From positions 1,612,001 through 1,676,000 of the forward strand of contig NZ_LT968775.1 of the NCBI RefSeq assembly GCF_900240975.1: a stretch of DNA of 64,000 nt, in the 5' to 3' direction. This document shows, piece after piece, positions 37,716 to 50,952 of this stretch. The stretch comes from Mycobacterium sp. 4858. Its GTDB lineage: Bacteria > Actinomycetota > Actinomycetes > Mycobacteriales > Mycobacteriaceae. The translations under genes and the position numbers were made by a program. Numbering within the stretch: the stretch's first letter is position 1; each line of letters starts with the position of its first letter. The notes under the pieces are model-generated. The model was not told the DNA's origin and did no database searches. It saw only the letters and a list, made by a program, of their open reading frames with translations.

Positions 37716-38397
37716 TCACCGACCCTCGGTGTCCGAGCCGCGGGGCAGATCGGTCGGCTCCTGCGTTGGGTCACAGCCCTCGTCAAGCGCGTCCCAGATC
37801 ATCCGCTCCGACATTTCCGGCGTCTCCGGCTGCTCCAGCATCGCGCCATCGGCGTCGTCGCGTAGCGCATTCGAGCGGCGCGTCGCCGGGGCCGCATACT
37901 TTCGGGCGCTCAGCCTCGCCGCCCCGGCATCGCCGGCCGACCGCAGCAACAGGACGGCAGCGATCAGGGTGCACGCCGCCGCGGCCACCGCGATACCGGC
38001 GCCGACGTAGCGCCGCTCGCTGCCCACCAGCGTCATCACCGCGACGTGGGCCAGATCGGCCCCGCGCACGGCGACGTCGGGCAGCGCCCACAGACTGACG
38101 CCGAGGTATGCGACGGCCAGGCTGGCCAGGGCCAGCAGCCCCGCCAGCGCCCGCAGCGGCCAGCCGCGCACCGCGATCGCCGCCACGGCCGCCGCCAGCA
38201 TGAGCACCGCCAACGGCAGCAGCGCCGTCGACCACGACGCGCCGGACAGCGTCACCTCGCGCGGCGGTCCGAGCCCGTCGAACGACCGGATCACCACCCA
38301 CGGCAGCCGGGACGCCGCCCACAACGCCGCCGCCGACAGCACCAGCAAGACCTGGGCCATCCCGACGGCCAGCCTTGCCCGGCGGTTGGGCCGGGCG

Positions 38398-38405
<8 letters not shown>
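37716..38405 (-). CDS. Trp-operon-associated membrane protein (TIGR02234 type, Rv1610-like)
   Basis: 229 residues with four membrane helices (about 15-32, 62-80, 85-108, 137-158) and a charged cytoplasmic tail of about 70 residues. The family is found next to trp genes across actinobacteria. A transport or scaffolding role in tryptophan metabolism has been guessed but not shown. The ATG overlaps the trpE 3' end by 8 bases. A gap of 113 bases without visible gene separates it from trpC. Confidence 0.85.
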
Positions 38406-39936
<1,531 letters not shown>

Positions 39937-39968
39937 CGAACCATCCTCGCAGACGAGCTCCCGGCGGC

Positions 39969-40030
39969 TCGCGAGCGTAACGTGGCCGCGCTCCTGAGGC
40001 CCGCCGGCCGCGGTGGCGTTACGCTCGCGA
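39969..40030. promoter_or_regulatory. 14-bp perfect inverted repeat in the trpE/bcp divergent promoter
   Basis: TCGCGAGCGTAACG at 39969-39982 is repeated in exact inverted form at 40017-40030, with 34 bases between. The right arm ends directly before the bcp ATG (40032) and the left arm is 32 bases upstream of the trpE GTG. The arms may be two sites for one regulator or a hairpin in the bcp leader. The first ten bases GCGAGCGTAA also occur at 10735-10744. Confidence 0.6.
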
Positions 40031-40031
40031 C

Positions 40032-40487
40032 ATGAAACCCGGTGACACCGTCGCGGACTTCGAACTTGCCGATCAAACGGGGACGCCACGCAAGCTCAGC
40101 GACCTGCTCGCCGGCGGACCGGTGGTGCTGTTCTTCTATCCCGCCGCCATGACGCCGGGCTGCACCAAGGAGGCCTGCCACTTCCGGGACCTGGCCGCCG
40201 AATTCGCCGCCGTCGGGGCCAACCGGGTCGGCATCAGCGTCGATCCCGTGCACAAGCAGGCCAAGTTCGCCGACATGCAGAAGTTCGACTACCCGCTGCT
40301 GTCCGACACGGACGGGACCGTCGCCGCGCAGTTCGGCGTCAAGCGCGGCCTGCTCGGCAAGGTGATGCCGGTCAAGCGCACCACCTTCGTCATCGACACC
40401 GATCGCACGGTGCTCGACGTGATCTCCAGCGAGTTCAGCATGGACGCCCACGCGGACAAGGCGCTGCAGACGCTGCGCGCCCGCTGA
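40032..40487 (+). CDS. bcpB: Bcp-type peroxiredoxin (thiol peroxidase)
   Basis: 151 residues with a thioredoxin fold. The peroxidatic cysteine is Cys44 in TPGCTKEAC and the resolving cysteine Cys49, the atypical two-Cys arrangement of E. coli BCP. It reduces hydrogen peroxide and organic hydroperoxides. Divergent from trpE; 3 bases separate its stop from the convergent antiporter gene. Matches Rv1608c in position. Confidence 0.93.
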   Translation: MKPGDTVADFELADQTGTPRKLSDLLAGGPVVLFFYPAAMTPGCTKEACHFRDLAAEFAAVGANRVGISVDPVHKQAKFADMQKFDYPLLSDTDGTVAAQFGVKRGLLGKVMPVKRTTFVIDTDRTVLDVISSEFSMDAHADKALQTLRAR

Positions 40488-40490
40488 GCG

Positions 40491-41582
40491 TCAGGGGCTG
40501 ATCGCCAGGAACACGTAGGCGGCGAGCAGCACCAGGTGCAGCTCGCCCTGCAGCCGCGTGGCCCGGCCGGGCACCACCGTCAGCATGCTGATCACGACGG
40601 TCAGCGCCAGCAGCACCAATTGGATGGCGCCCAGGCCGAGCACCAGCGGTCCCTTGAGCCAGATCGACGCCAGCGCGATCGCGGGGATGGTCAGCCCGAT
40701 GCTCGCCAACGCCGAGCCGTAGGCCAGATTGAGGCTGATCTGGATGCGGCCCTGCCGCGACGCGCGCACCGCGGCGAGGGTTTCCGGCAGCAGCACCAAC
40801 GAGGCGATCACGACGCCGACGAAGGACTGCGGGAATCCCACCGCCGTCACCGCGCTCTCGACGGCCGGCGACTCCTCCTCGGCCAGCCCCACGACCGCGA
40901 GCAGGGCGACCAGCAGCAGCCCCAGGCTGCCCAGCGCCGCGCCGCGGCTCGGCGGGTCCGCGTGGCTCTCGTCCTCGAACAGCCGCTTCTGGCCCTTCTG
41001 CGCGACCGGCAGGAAGAAGTCGCGGTGCCGCACCGTCTGCGTGAAGACGAAGACCAGGTACAGCAGCAGCGAGGCGACCGCCGCGAAGACCAGCTGCCCG
41101 GGCGAGAACTCCTTGCCCAGGCCGCTGATCGTGAACGCCGGGAGCACCAGGCTCAGCGTCGCCAGCGTGGTCAGGGTGGCCAGCGCCGCGCCGCTGCCCT
41201 CGGCGTTGAACAGCGTGACGCCATAACGCCGCGAACCCATCAGCAGCGACAGGCCCGCGATGCCGTTGGTGGTGATCATCAGCGCGGCGAACACGGTGTC
41301 CCTGGCCAGCGTCGCTGCTTCGTTGCCCCCGGATGCCATCAGCTCGACGATGAGGGCCACCTCGATCACCGTCACCGCGGCCGCGAGCACCAGGGACCCG
41401 AATGGCTCGCCGACCCGGGCCGCGACCACCTCGGCGTGATGCACCGCGGCCAGCACCGCCCCGATGAGAAATGCCGCCACCACCGCGGCCAGTGCCGGGC
41501 GGAGCCGTTCGCCCCAGATCACGGCCAGCACCCCGACGGCAAGCAACGGTACGACCGCGGTCCACGACATCCGTCTCAACAT
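40491..41582 (-). CDS. chaA: Ca2+(Na+)/H+ antiporter, ChaA-like
   Basis: 363 residues with 10-11 membrane helices. The two repeated CaCA/ChaA helices with the acidic ion-binding residues are visible (ALIVELMASGGNEAATLARD in the first half; GVVIASLVLLPETLAAVRAS in the second). It exports calcium or sodium in exchange for protons at the cytoplasmic membrane. Position matches Rv1607. The start ATG follows a 239-base gap shared with the divergent whiB-like gene. Confidence 0.9.
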   Translation of the reverse strand: MLRRMSWTAVVPLLAVGVLAVIWGERLRPALAAVVAAFLIGAVLAAVHHAEVVAARVGEPFGSLVLAAAVTVIEVALIVELMASGGNEAATLARDTVFAALMITTNGIAGLSLLMGSRRYGVTLFNAEGSGAALATLTTLATLSLVLPAFTISGLGKEFSPGQLVFAAVASLLLYLVFVFTQTVRHRDFFLPVAQKGQKRLFEDESHADPPSRGAALGSLGLLLVALLAVVGLAEEESPAVESAVTAVGFPQSFVGVVIASLVLLPETLAAVRASRQGRIQISLNLAYGSALASIGLTIPAIALASIWLKGPLVLGLGAIQLVLLALTVVISMLTVVPGRATRLQGELHLVLLAAYVFLAISP

Positions 41583-41821
41583 CGACCGCCATTCTCATCG
41601 ACGGCACCCGTTCGGGCGACTTCGGAGCACGGTTCCGGCCTCCCGGGCCGCCCGGCGACGCCGCGACAACATTTCTTGAACCGAAAGTCCCCGGGCGCTG
41701 GGGACAAAAGCCCCTAACGCCCACCCGGCGGCCTTCCATACGGTCGCAACATTCGCCTCAGGTTTACACGGGCTGATCCGGAGGGAAGTCAAGTAGCCGG
41801 CCCGGATCGAAGGGGGAAGCG
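41583..41821. promoter_or_regulatory. Divergent intergenic region chaA/whiB-like
   Basis: 239 bases between two divergent starts, with no supportable gene. It should contain the promoters of both. The only element I can assign is the AGGGGG ribosome site (about 41810-41815) in front of the whiB-like GTG. Confidence 0.4.
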
Positions 41822-42178
41822 GTGTTAGCTACCCGGACCACCGCACACAGCGGCGCCAACAGCTCAATTCGCAACCATCTGCGCAGCGCGAAGGACGACG
41901 ACCGCACTGACTGGGTTTCCAAAGCCCTCTGCCGGAACGGCAACCCGGACGGGCTGTTCGTTCGCGGCGCCGCCCAGAGAAAGGCCGCGACGATCTGCCG
42001 GCACTGCCCGGTGATCCTGGAATGCGGCGCCGATGCGCTCGACAACCGGGTCGAGTGGGGAGTCTGGGGCGGCATGACGGAACGCCAGCGCCGTGCCCTG
42101 CTCAGAAAGCACTCCGAGGTGGTGTCCTGGGTCGACTTCCTGGCCGCCGCCCAGGGTCAGCGTCGCACCGCGAACTAG
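41822..42178 (+). CDS. WhiB-family iron-sulfur regulator, WhiB4-like
   Basis: 118 residues. Four cysteines (37, 59, 62, 68; C-x21-C-x2-C-x5-C) should bind a [4Fe-4S] cluster. The G[VI]WGG turn (GVWGGMTERQRRALL) and basic C-terminus follow. The sequence WVSKALCRNGNPDGLFVRGAAQRKAA is closest to WhiB4, a redox sensor that in M. tuberculosis is encoded elsewhere (Rv3681c). This may be a second WhiB4-type gene; the genome outside the window must be checked. Start GTG with a strong AGGGGG site. It sits between chaA and hisI, where M. tuberculosis has no whiB gene that I recall. Confidence 0.88.
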   Translation: MLATRTTAHSGANSSIRNHLRSAKDDDRTDWVSKALCRNGNPDGLFVRGAAQRKAATICRHCPVILECGADALDNRVEWGVWGGMTERQRRALLRKHSEVVSWVDFLAAAQGQRRTAN

Positions 42179-42179
42179 C

Positions 42180-42208
42180 GTCGCGGGGCGGATCGCCGAC
42201 ACCGCGAC
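42180..42208. terminator. Stem-loop between convergent whiB-like gene and hisI
   Basis: GTCGCGG (42180-42186) pairs perfectly with CCGCGAC (42202-42208), and the loop contains a second short stem GGCG/CGCC. It fills the 34-base gap between two stop codons that face each other, so it may terminate both transcripts. No T-tract is present, as is common in mycobacteria. Confidence 0.5.
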
Positions 42209-42212
42209 GAAT

Positions 42213-42560
42213 CTAGGCCTCGGGCTGCAGCAGTACGTCGGCGTCGAAGCAGCTGTGGTCGCCGGTGTGACAGGCGCCGCCCACCTGGTCGACCGTGAGC
42301 AGTACGGCGTCCCCGTCGCAGTCCAGCCGCACCGAGTGCACGTGTTGGGTGTGGCCGGACGTCGCGCCCTTGACCCACTGCTGGGCGCGGGACCGCGAAA
42401 AGTACGTCGCCTCACGGGTTTCGAGCGTGCGGGCCAGCGCCGCGTCGTCCATCCAGGCGACCATCAGCACGTCGCCGCTGCCGCGTTCCTGCACGACGGC
42501 CGTGAACAGGCCTTCGGCGTTGCGTTTCAGGCGCGCGGCGATCTGTGGGTCCAGCGTCAT
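42213..42560 (-). CDS. hisI: Phosphoribosyl-AMP cyclohydrolase
   Basis: 115 residues. Zinc/magnesium ligands in the conserved loops [11 protein letters not shown] and [11 protein letters not shown] are intact, and the WMDDAAL segment is typical. It opens the adenine ring of phosphoribosyl-AMP in histidine synthesis. The companion pyrophosphohydrolase domain (HisE) is absent and must be encoded elsewhere. The ATG overlaps the hisF stop (ATGA). Last gene of the his operon. Confidence 0.97.
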   Translation of the reverse strand: MTLDPQIAARLKRNAEGLFTAVVQERGSGDVLMVAWMDDAALARTLETREATYFSRSRAQQWVKGATSGHTQHVHSVRLDCDGDAVLLTVDQVGGACHTGDHSCFDADVLLQPEA

Positions 42561-43342
42561 CGCACGGTGATCCCTTCGGCCGCCATGGCGGCCTTCACCT
42601 GACCGATGGTCAGCTCCCGGAAGTGAAAGACGCTGGCCGCCAACACCGCATCGGCGCCCGCGGCGACCGCCGGCGCGAAGTGTTCGGCCGCGCCGGCGCC
42701 GCCGCTGGCGATCACCGGCACCGTGACCGCCGAACGCACCGCCCGCAGCATCTCCAGGTCGAACCCGGCCTTGGTGCCGTCGGCGTCCATCGAATTCAGC
42801 AGGATCTCTCCCACCCCCAGATCGGCTCCGCGAGAAGCCCATTCGACGGCGTCGATGCCGGTCCCACGGCGCCCGCCGTGCGTGGTGACCTCCCACCCCG
42901 ACGGCGTCGGCACCGAACCCGGGGGCACCGTGCGGGCGTCGACCGACAGCACGATGCACTGCGAGCCGAACTGCCTCGCCATTTCCTCCAGCAGGTCGGG
43001 GCGGGCGATTGCGGCGGTGTTGATCGACACCTTGTCGGCGCCCGCCCGCAGCAAGACGTCGACGTCGGCCACCGTGCGCACCCCGCCGCCGACGGTCAGC
43101 GGGATGAACACCTGCTCGGCCGTGCGGCGCACCACGTCCAGCATCGTGGCCCGCCCCGACGACGAGGCGGTGACGTCGAGGAAGGTGAGCTCGTCGGCGC
43201 CCTCGGCGTCGTAGGCCGCGGCGAGCTCGACGGGATCGCCCGCGTCGCGCAGGTTTTCGAAGTTGACCCCCTTGACCACCCGCCCGGCGTCGACGTCCAG
43301 GCAGGGAATGACCCGCACCGCAAGGCCGTTACCGGCGGGCAT
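42557..43342 (-). CDS. hisF: Imidazole glycerol phosphate synthase, cyclase subunit
   Basis: 261 residues, TIM barrel with catalytic Asp in [16 protein letters not shown] and Asp in [11 protein letters not shown], and phosphate loops VGGGVRT and SGGAGA. It uses ammonia from HisH to form imidazole glycerol phosphate and AICAR. The ATG at 43340-43342 ([11 protein letters not shown]) is chosen because the 68 open codons upstream overlap impA. One base separates it from the impA stop. Confidence 0.97.
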   Translation of the reverse strand: MPAGNGLAVRVIPCLDVDAGRVVKGVNFENLRDAGDPVELAAAYDAEGADELTFLDVTASSSGRATMLDVVRRTAEQVFIPLTVGGGVRTVADVDVLLRAGADKVSINTAAIARPDLLEEMARQFGSQCIVLSVDARTVPPGSVPTPSGWEVTTHGGRRGTGIDAVEWASRGADLGVGEILLNSMDADGTKAGFDLEMLRAVRSAVTVPVIASGGAGAAEHFAPAVAAGADAVLAASVFHFRELTIGQVKAAMAAEGITVR

Positions 43343-43343
43343 C

Positions 43344-44144
43344 TCAGAAGTCCTCCGGTCGACCGGTGCCGCGCAGGATCTCGAGAATCTCGGCGTGCGC
43401 GCGGGGGCCCGCGGCCAGTGCGGAATCCGACGCCGGCGTCCAGGGTTCGCCGTGGACGTCGGTGACGACGCCGCCCGCGGCCCGCACCAGCGCGACCCCG
43501 GCCGCGTGGTCCCACACGTGGCCGCCGAAACTGATTGAGCCACCAAGGACTCCGTCGGCGACGTAGGCGAGGTCGAGTCCGGTGGAGCCGTGCATGCGCA
43601 ACCGCGACGAGACCCGGCTGAGGTTCTCCAGCACTGCGATCCGGTAGCGCCCCGGGAACCGGCCCCGCGCGTCGGCGCTGAAGGAGCCGGCGCCGATCAG
43701 GGCGTCGGCCAGGTCGATGTCGGCCAGCGGCGGCTGCGGGACACCGTTTTTCAGCAACGGGCCGCCCACCACCGCGGTGTAACGCTGGTCGACGAAGGGC
43801 AGCCAGGTCAGCCCGGCGACCGGGTCGCCACGGTGCAGCAGGCCCAGCAGAATGCCCGCCATCGGGGAGCCGGCGGCGTAGTTGAACGTGCCGTCGACGG
43901 GGTCGAGCACCCACACCCATTCGGAGTCGACGTCCGTGCCGCCGAATTCCTCGCCGTGCACCCCGATTCCGGTTGCCTCGGTCAGCGCGTCGACCACCTG
44001 CCGCTCGATCGCGAGGTCGACGTCGGTGGCGAAGTCGTTGCCCTTCTTCTGGACCGCCGAATCGGCGCGGTGGCCGGCCAGGAACGGCTCGGTGGCGTCG
44101 TCGAGGATCGCCGCCGCCTTCTTCACCAACGCCTCCAGGTCCAT
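43344..44144 (-). CDS. impA: Inositol monophosphatase-family protein in the his operon (ImpA)
   Basis: 266 residues. Metal-binding motifs [15 protein letters not shown] and WDHAAG of the lithium-sensitive phosphatase family are intact. In actinobacteria this member, embedded between hisA and hisF, may act as histidinol-phosphate phosphatase or as inositol-1-phosphatase; both have been proposed and sequence alone does not decide. The ATG at 44142-44144 is preferred; six codons upstream another start overlaps hisA. Confidence 0.9.
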   Translation of the reverse strand: MDLEALVKKAAAILDDATEPFLAGHRADSAVQKKGNDFATDVDLAIERQVVDALTEATGIGVHGEEFGGTDVDSEWVWVLDPVDGTFNYAAGSPMAGILLGLLHRGDPVAGLTWLPFVDQRYTAVVGGPLLKNGVPQPPLADIDLADALIGAGSFSADARGRFPGRYRIAVLENLSRVSSRLRMHGSTGLDLAYVADGVLGGSISFGGHVWDHAAGVALVRAAGGVVTDVHGEPWTPASDSALAAGPRAHAEILEILRGTGRPEDF

Positions 44145-44151
44145 CGCGGCC

Positions 44152-44895
44152 CTACCCCGCAACCGCGGCCAGCGCCTGCGGCAGGGTGAACCGCCCGGCG
44201 TAGAGGGCTTTCCCGACGATGGCTCCTTCGACGCCGCGGTCGGTCAGGGTGGCGATCGCGCGCAGGTCGTCCAGGCTCGACACGCCGCCGGAGGCGATCA
44301 CCGGGGCGTCGGTCCGGTCGGCGACGGCGGCCAGCAGGTCGAGGTTGGGACCGCCCAGCGTGCCGTCCTTGGTGACGTCGGTGACGACGAAGCGCGAACA
44401 GCCTTCGCGGTCAAGGCGTTCCAGCACTTCCCACAGGTCACCGCCGTCGGTTTCCCAACCGCGGCCACGCAACCGGTGCTGCCCCGCTGGCCTGGATTGG
44501 TCGATCTGGACGTCCAGCCCCACGGCGACCTTCTCGCCGTGCTCGCGGATCGCGCGCGCGCACCACTGCGGGTTCTCCAGCGCCGCGGTGCCCAGGTTGA
44601 CCCGGGCGCAGCCGGTGGCCAGCGCCGCGGCCAGGGACTCGTCGTCACGGATGCCGCCCGACAGCTCCACCTGCACGTCGAGCTTGCCGACCACCTCGGC
44701 GAGCAGTTCGCGGTTGGAGCCGCGCCCGAACGCCGCGTCCAGGTCCACCAGGTGGATCCAGTCCGCGCCGTCGCGCTGCCAGCCCAGCGCCGCGTCCAGC
44801 GCCGAACCGTATTCGGTTTCGCTGCCCGCCTTGCCCTGGACCAACCGCACCGCGCGGCCATCGACCACGTCGACCGCGGGCAACAAGATCAACAC
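44152..44895 (-). CDS. priA: Bifunctional HisA/TrpF isomerase PriA
   Basis: 247 residues, TIM barrel with catalytic Asp in LLPAVDVV and Asp in VTDVTKDGT, and phosphate loops ELSGGIRDD and ASGGVSS. In actinobacteria this protein isomerises both ProFAR (histidine) and PRA (tryptophan), replacing TrpF. The trp operon in this window has no trpF, which fits. The start is GTG (44893-44895) six bases after AGGAGA; the frame is open upstream, but that region is the 82-base gap after hisH. Also named hisA. Confidence 0.96.
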   Translation of the reverse strand: MLILLPAVDVVDGRAVRLVQGKAGSETEYGSALDAALGWQRDGADWIHLVDLDAAFGRGSNRELLAEVVGKLDVQVELSGGIRDDESLAAALATGCARVNLGTAALENPQWCARAIREHGEKVAVGLDVQIDQSRPAGQHRLRGRGWETDGGDLWEVLERLDREGCSRFVVTDVTKDGTLGGPNLDLLAAVADRTDAPVIASGGVSSLDDLRAIATLTDRGVEGAIVGKALYAGRFTLPQALAAVAG

Positions 44896-44977
44896 GCTTT
44901 CTCCTCTGCTCCGAGGCTGCAACTGGGTACGCTTCCTCTCGACGTTTGCGTAGCGGAATACAGTTTCGCGGAGGTGA

Positions 44978-45594
44978 TCACAGTGCCTCGATCCAGTTGC
45001 GCAGCACCGCCGCACCGGCGTCCCCGCTCTTCTCGGGGTGGAACTGGGTGGCCGACAACGGCCCTTGCTCTACCGCGGCCAAGAACGGCACCCGGTGAGT
45101 GGCCCAGGTGAGCACGGCCTCGGGCGGACCCTCCCATCGCTGTGCGGCATAGGAGTGCACGAAGTAGAACCGCGTGTCGGGGTCCAGCCCTTTGAACAGG
45201 GTGCTGCCGGCCCCAGCGTCGACGACGTTCCAGCCCATGTGCGGGATCACGGGGGCGTCCAGCCGGGTGACTTCACCAGGCCACTGCCCGCAACCCGTTG
45301 TCTGCACACCGAATTCGACGCCGCTGGCGAACAGGATCTGCATGCCGACGCAGACCCCCAGTACCGGGCGGCCGGCGGTGACCCGGTCGGCGATGATGCG
45401 TTCTCCGTGGACCCTGCGCAGGCCGGTCATGCAGGCCTCGAACGCCCCGACGCCGGGCACCACCAGCCCGTCGGCGGCGGCCGCCGCATCGGCGTCGGCG
45501 GTCACCTCCACCGAGGCGCCCGCCCGCTGCAGGGCGCGCTGGGCCGACCGCAGGTTGCCCGAGCCGTAATCCAGGACGACGACGGATGGTTTTG

Positions 45595-45598
<4 letters not shown>
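44978..45598 (-). CDS. hisH: Imidazole glycerol phosphate synthase, glutaminase subunit
   Basis: 206 residues, class I glutamine amidotransferase. The nucleophile is the cysteine in LGVCVGMQ, with His and Glu in FHPEKSG. It supplies ammonia to HisF. The GTG overlaps the hisB stop (GTGA) and is followed by the conserved [12 protein letters not shown]; the open frame upstream is an overlap with hisB. Confidence 0.97.
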
Positions 45599-48767
<3,169 letters not shown>

Positions 48768-48789
48768 CTACCAACCTCAGGGAGCCGTC

Positions 48790-49212
48790 ATGTCCGCGAA
48801 GGATCATCCCAACAACGCGCCGGGCGTCCCAATGGTGTTCCCGCCCTGGTTCGAGCGCTTCCAGATCAAGTATTTCAACCCGGCGGTCAAGCCGATCGCC
48901 CGCTTTCTGCCCGGCACCGCCACCATCAAGCACCGCGGCCGCACGTCGGGCACGCCGTACGAGACCATCATCACCCCCTACCGCAAGGGGAACGTGCTGG
49001 CGATCGCGCTGGGCCACGGCAAGACGAACTGGGTCAAGAACGTGCTGGCCGCCGGCGAGGCCGACGTGCAGTACAGCCGCAACCGCGTGGTGCACATCAC
49101 CAACCCGCGGATCCTGCCGGCCGGCTCGGACGGCCCCGACGCCGAGCGCCTGCCCCGGATGGCCCGCATGCAGCTGCGCCGGGTCGGCGTGTTCGTCGGC
49201 GACGTCGCCTGA
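48790..49212 (+). CDS. F420-dependent nitroreductase/quinone reductase family protein (Ddn-like, Rv1598c-like)
   Basis: 140 residues. The split-barrel DUF385 pattern is clear: HRGRTSGTPYETIITPY, GHGKTNWVKNVLAAGEADVQY and a C-terminal RVGVFVG strand. Family members use reduced coenzyme F420 to reduce quinones or nitro compounds; Ddn activates pretomanid. The substrate is unknown here. Good GGGAG ribosome site before the ATG. Divergent from hisD. Confidence 0.87.
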   Translation: MSAKDHPNNAPGVPMVFPPWFERFQIKYFNPAVKPIARFLPGTATIKHRGRTSGTPYETIITPYRKGNVLAIALGHGKTNWVKNVLAAGEADVQYSRNRVVHITNPRILPAGSDGPDAERLPRMARMQLRRVGVFVGDVA

Positions 49213-49229
49213 GGCGGCCGCGCTCTTTT

Positions 49230-49302
49230 GCGCGTGCGCTCACGGCGGTCACACGCCGCTGGGGAGCGGCCTGGGCGCACACTCGAAGTCCCGGACGCGC
49301 GC
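49230..49302. repeat. Dispersed convergent-intergenic repeat, copy 2
   Basis: Lies between the Ddn-like gene and the alcohol dehydrogenase, two genes that converge. It aligns collinearly and without gaps to 18546-18618: CACGGCGG and GTG/GCG-CACACTC are 34 bases apart in both, and the last 28 bases agree at 21 positions. GCGG/CCGC stems are present in both, so it may act as a bidirectional terminator. Confidence 0.6.
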
Positions 49303-49311
49303 GCCAGCGGT

Positions 49312-50340
49312 CTACGCCCTGGTGAAGACCGTTTTGCCGCTCATCGTCGGCCAGGCCGACGGCGCGTCGTCCCAGGCGACGACGCGATCGACGGCCGGCG
49401 CCAGATCCAGGCCGTCGGCGAGCCGCTCGAGCACCTGCGGAATGACCGTCCGCGCGCTCACTCGTCCGGTGATGAATCGCACACCACGGGTGTACATCGG
49501 CAGCAACGGCATCTCGACCTTGTATTCGGGGTAGATCCCCGTGTCGGTGCACACGCCGTCCGGCCAGGTAGCACGCAGTGTGGCCGAGAGCAGCGCCGCA
49601 TCGCCGGTGGTGTGCACGGTGACCGGATACGGATCCCACGACTTGTCGGGTTTGGCGGCGTCGTGGATCACCGCACCGAGTTTCTCGGCGGCGGCCAGCC
49701 GCCGCGGGTCGGTGTCGACGTAGTCGACCGTGGCGCCCAGCGCCGCCGCGAAGGCGGCCGAGTACAACCCGATCGACAGCCGCCCGACTACCAGGACGCG
49801 GCGGTCGGCAGGGTCGAGCGCATTCAGCTCATCGGCGAACGGCCCCACGGTCCGCCAGCCGTCGGGGATGTTGTCCGACAGGGACGCGATCGAGACGGGG
49901 TCGACGCCGTCGGGCACTGGGATCAGCATTGCGTCCGCATACGGCACCAGCACCAGATCGGACATGAAGCCGCCGCCGTCGAGGCCGGCGATCGGTGCCA
50001 TTCCGTACATCGCCATCAGGGGCCCCGAGCCGCATGAACCGGTCACCCCACGGCGGCATTCGCGGCACGTCCCGCAGCTGATCTGGAACGGCACCACGAC
50101 ACGGTCGCCCACCCGAACACCCTTGACGCCGTCGCCGACGGCGACGACCTCGGCCAAACCCTCGTGGCCCACCGCGTATCCCGGCGGCAACGGCAGCCGG
50201 CCATGAGCGACCGCGACATCGAGGTCGCAGCAGGCCACCATGAGCGGCCGGACCAGCGCCTGTTCGGGCGCGGTGATCTGCGGGTCGGGCACGTCGCGCC
50301 ACGCGTATCGTCCGACTTCTTCGTAGGTGAGCTGCCTCAT
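49312..50340 (-). CDS. Zinc-dependent alcohol dehydrogenase (MDR family)
   Basis: 342 residues. The catalytic zinc ligands are Cys in VACCDLD and His-Glu in GHEGLAEVV. The structural zinc has four cysteines in CGTCRECRRGVTGSC. The nucleotide-binding turn reads VVGRLSIGLYSA instead of the usual GxGxxG, so cofactor binding may differ. It would oxidise an alcohol or related substrate; which one is unknown. The ATG at 50338-50340 lies just next to the operator shared with the divergent TetR gene; the longer open frame upstream runs through that operator and is rejected. Confidence 0.88.
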   Translation of the reverse strand: MRQLTYEEVGRYAWRDVPDPQITAPEQALVRPLMVACCDLDVAVAHGRLPLPPGYAVGHEGLAEVVAVGDGVKGVRVGDRVVVPFQISCGTCRECRRGVTGSCGSGPLMAMYGMAPIAGLDGGGFMSDLVLVPYADAMLIPVPDGVDPVSIASLSDNIPDGWRTVGPFADELNALDPADRRVLVVGRLSIGLYSAAFAAALGATVDYVDTDPRRLAAAEKLGAVIHDAAKPDKSWDPYPVTVHTTGDAALLSATLRATWPDGVCTDTGIYPEYKVEMPLLPMYTRGVRFITGRVSARTVIPQVLERLADGLDLAPAVDRVVAWDDAPSAWPTMSGKTVFTRA

Positions 50341-50349
50341 CTCAGCATT

Positions 50350-50367
50350 CTTGAGTGATCTCTCAAG
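50350..50367. promoter_or_regulatory. Operator of the divergent TetR/dehydrogenase pair
   Basis: The 18-bp palindrome CTTGAGTGATCTCTCAAG has one mismatched pair. It sits between the two divergent starts, 9 bases from the dehydrogenase ATG and 13 from the TetR GTG. This is the typical place for a self-regulating TetR repressor to control both genes. Confidence 0.8.
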
Positions 50368-50380
50368 TATTGTCAACAGC

Positions 50381-50947
50381 GTGCCGAGACCTGATCGCAG
50401 CCGCGCAGCGTTGATCGATAAAGCCGCCACCCTGTTCCGGCGCCAGGGGTACGCGGCGACGGGCCTCAATCAGATCCTCGAGGAGACCGGCGTCAAACCC
50501 GGTTCGCTGTATCACCACTTCCCGCAGGGCAAGCAACAGCTGGCCGCCGCAGTCGTCGACAACGAGGGGGCAGGTATCGAACAACTGCTGCGCCGCTTCC
50601 TGGCCACAGGCCGCCCCGCCGCCGACATCGTCGATCGGTGGATCGACCTACTGGCCGCGGGGCTGGCCGGCGACCACCGCGACGGCTGCCCGATCGAGCC
50701 GATCGCCACCGAGTCGGTCAACGCGAGCCCGCTGGTGCGCGACGCGTCGGCGCGCGCCTTCAGGGGCTGGTGCGCGGCGATCGACGAGCGCCTGCGCTCC
50801 GACGGCTGGGCTGCCGCGGAGGCCAGACAGGTTGCGCTGGCGGTGATCGCACTGATCGAGGGGGCACTGATCCTGTCCCGGATCTCCGGGGACGCGAGCG
50901 CGCTGGACGCCGCCAAGCCCGCCGCACGGACGCTGCTGCGTGGCTGA
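50381..50947 (+). CDS. TetR-family regulator, LmrA/YxaF type
   Basis: 188 residues. The N-terminal helix-turn-helix is clear (AATLFRRQGYAATGLNQILEETGVKPGSLYHHFPQGKQQL). The ligand-binding half contains GCPIEPIATE, typical of the LmrA/YxaF group. It probably represses itself and the divergent dehydrogenase until a small inducer binds. The GTG at 50381 is chosen because an upstream start would include the operator. Convergent with nadC, 5 bases apart. Confidence 0.88.
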   Translation: MPRPDRSRAALIDKAATLFRRQGYAATGLNQILEETGVKPGSLYHHFPQGKQQLAAAVVDNEGAGIEQLLRRFLATGRPAADIVDRWIDLLAAGLAGDHRDGCPIEPIATESVNASPLVRDASARAFRGWCAAIDERLRSDGWAAAEARQVALAVIALIEGALILSRISGDASALDAAKPAARTLLRG

Positions 50948-50952
50948 AGGGC

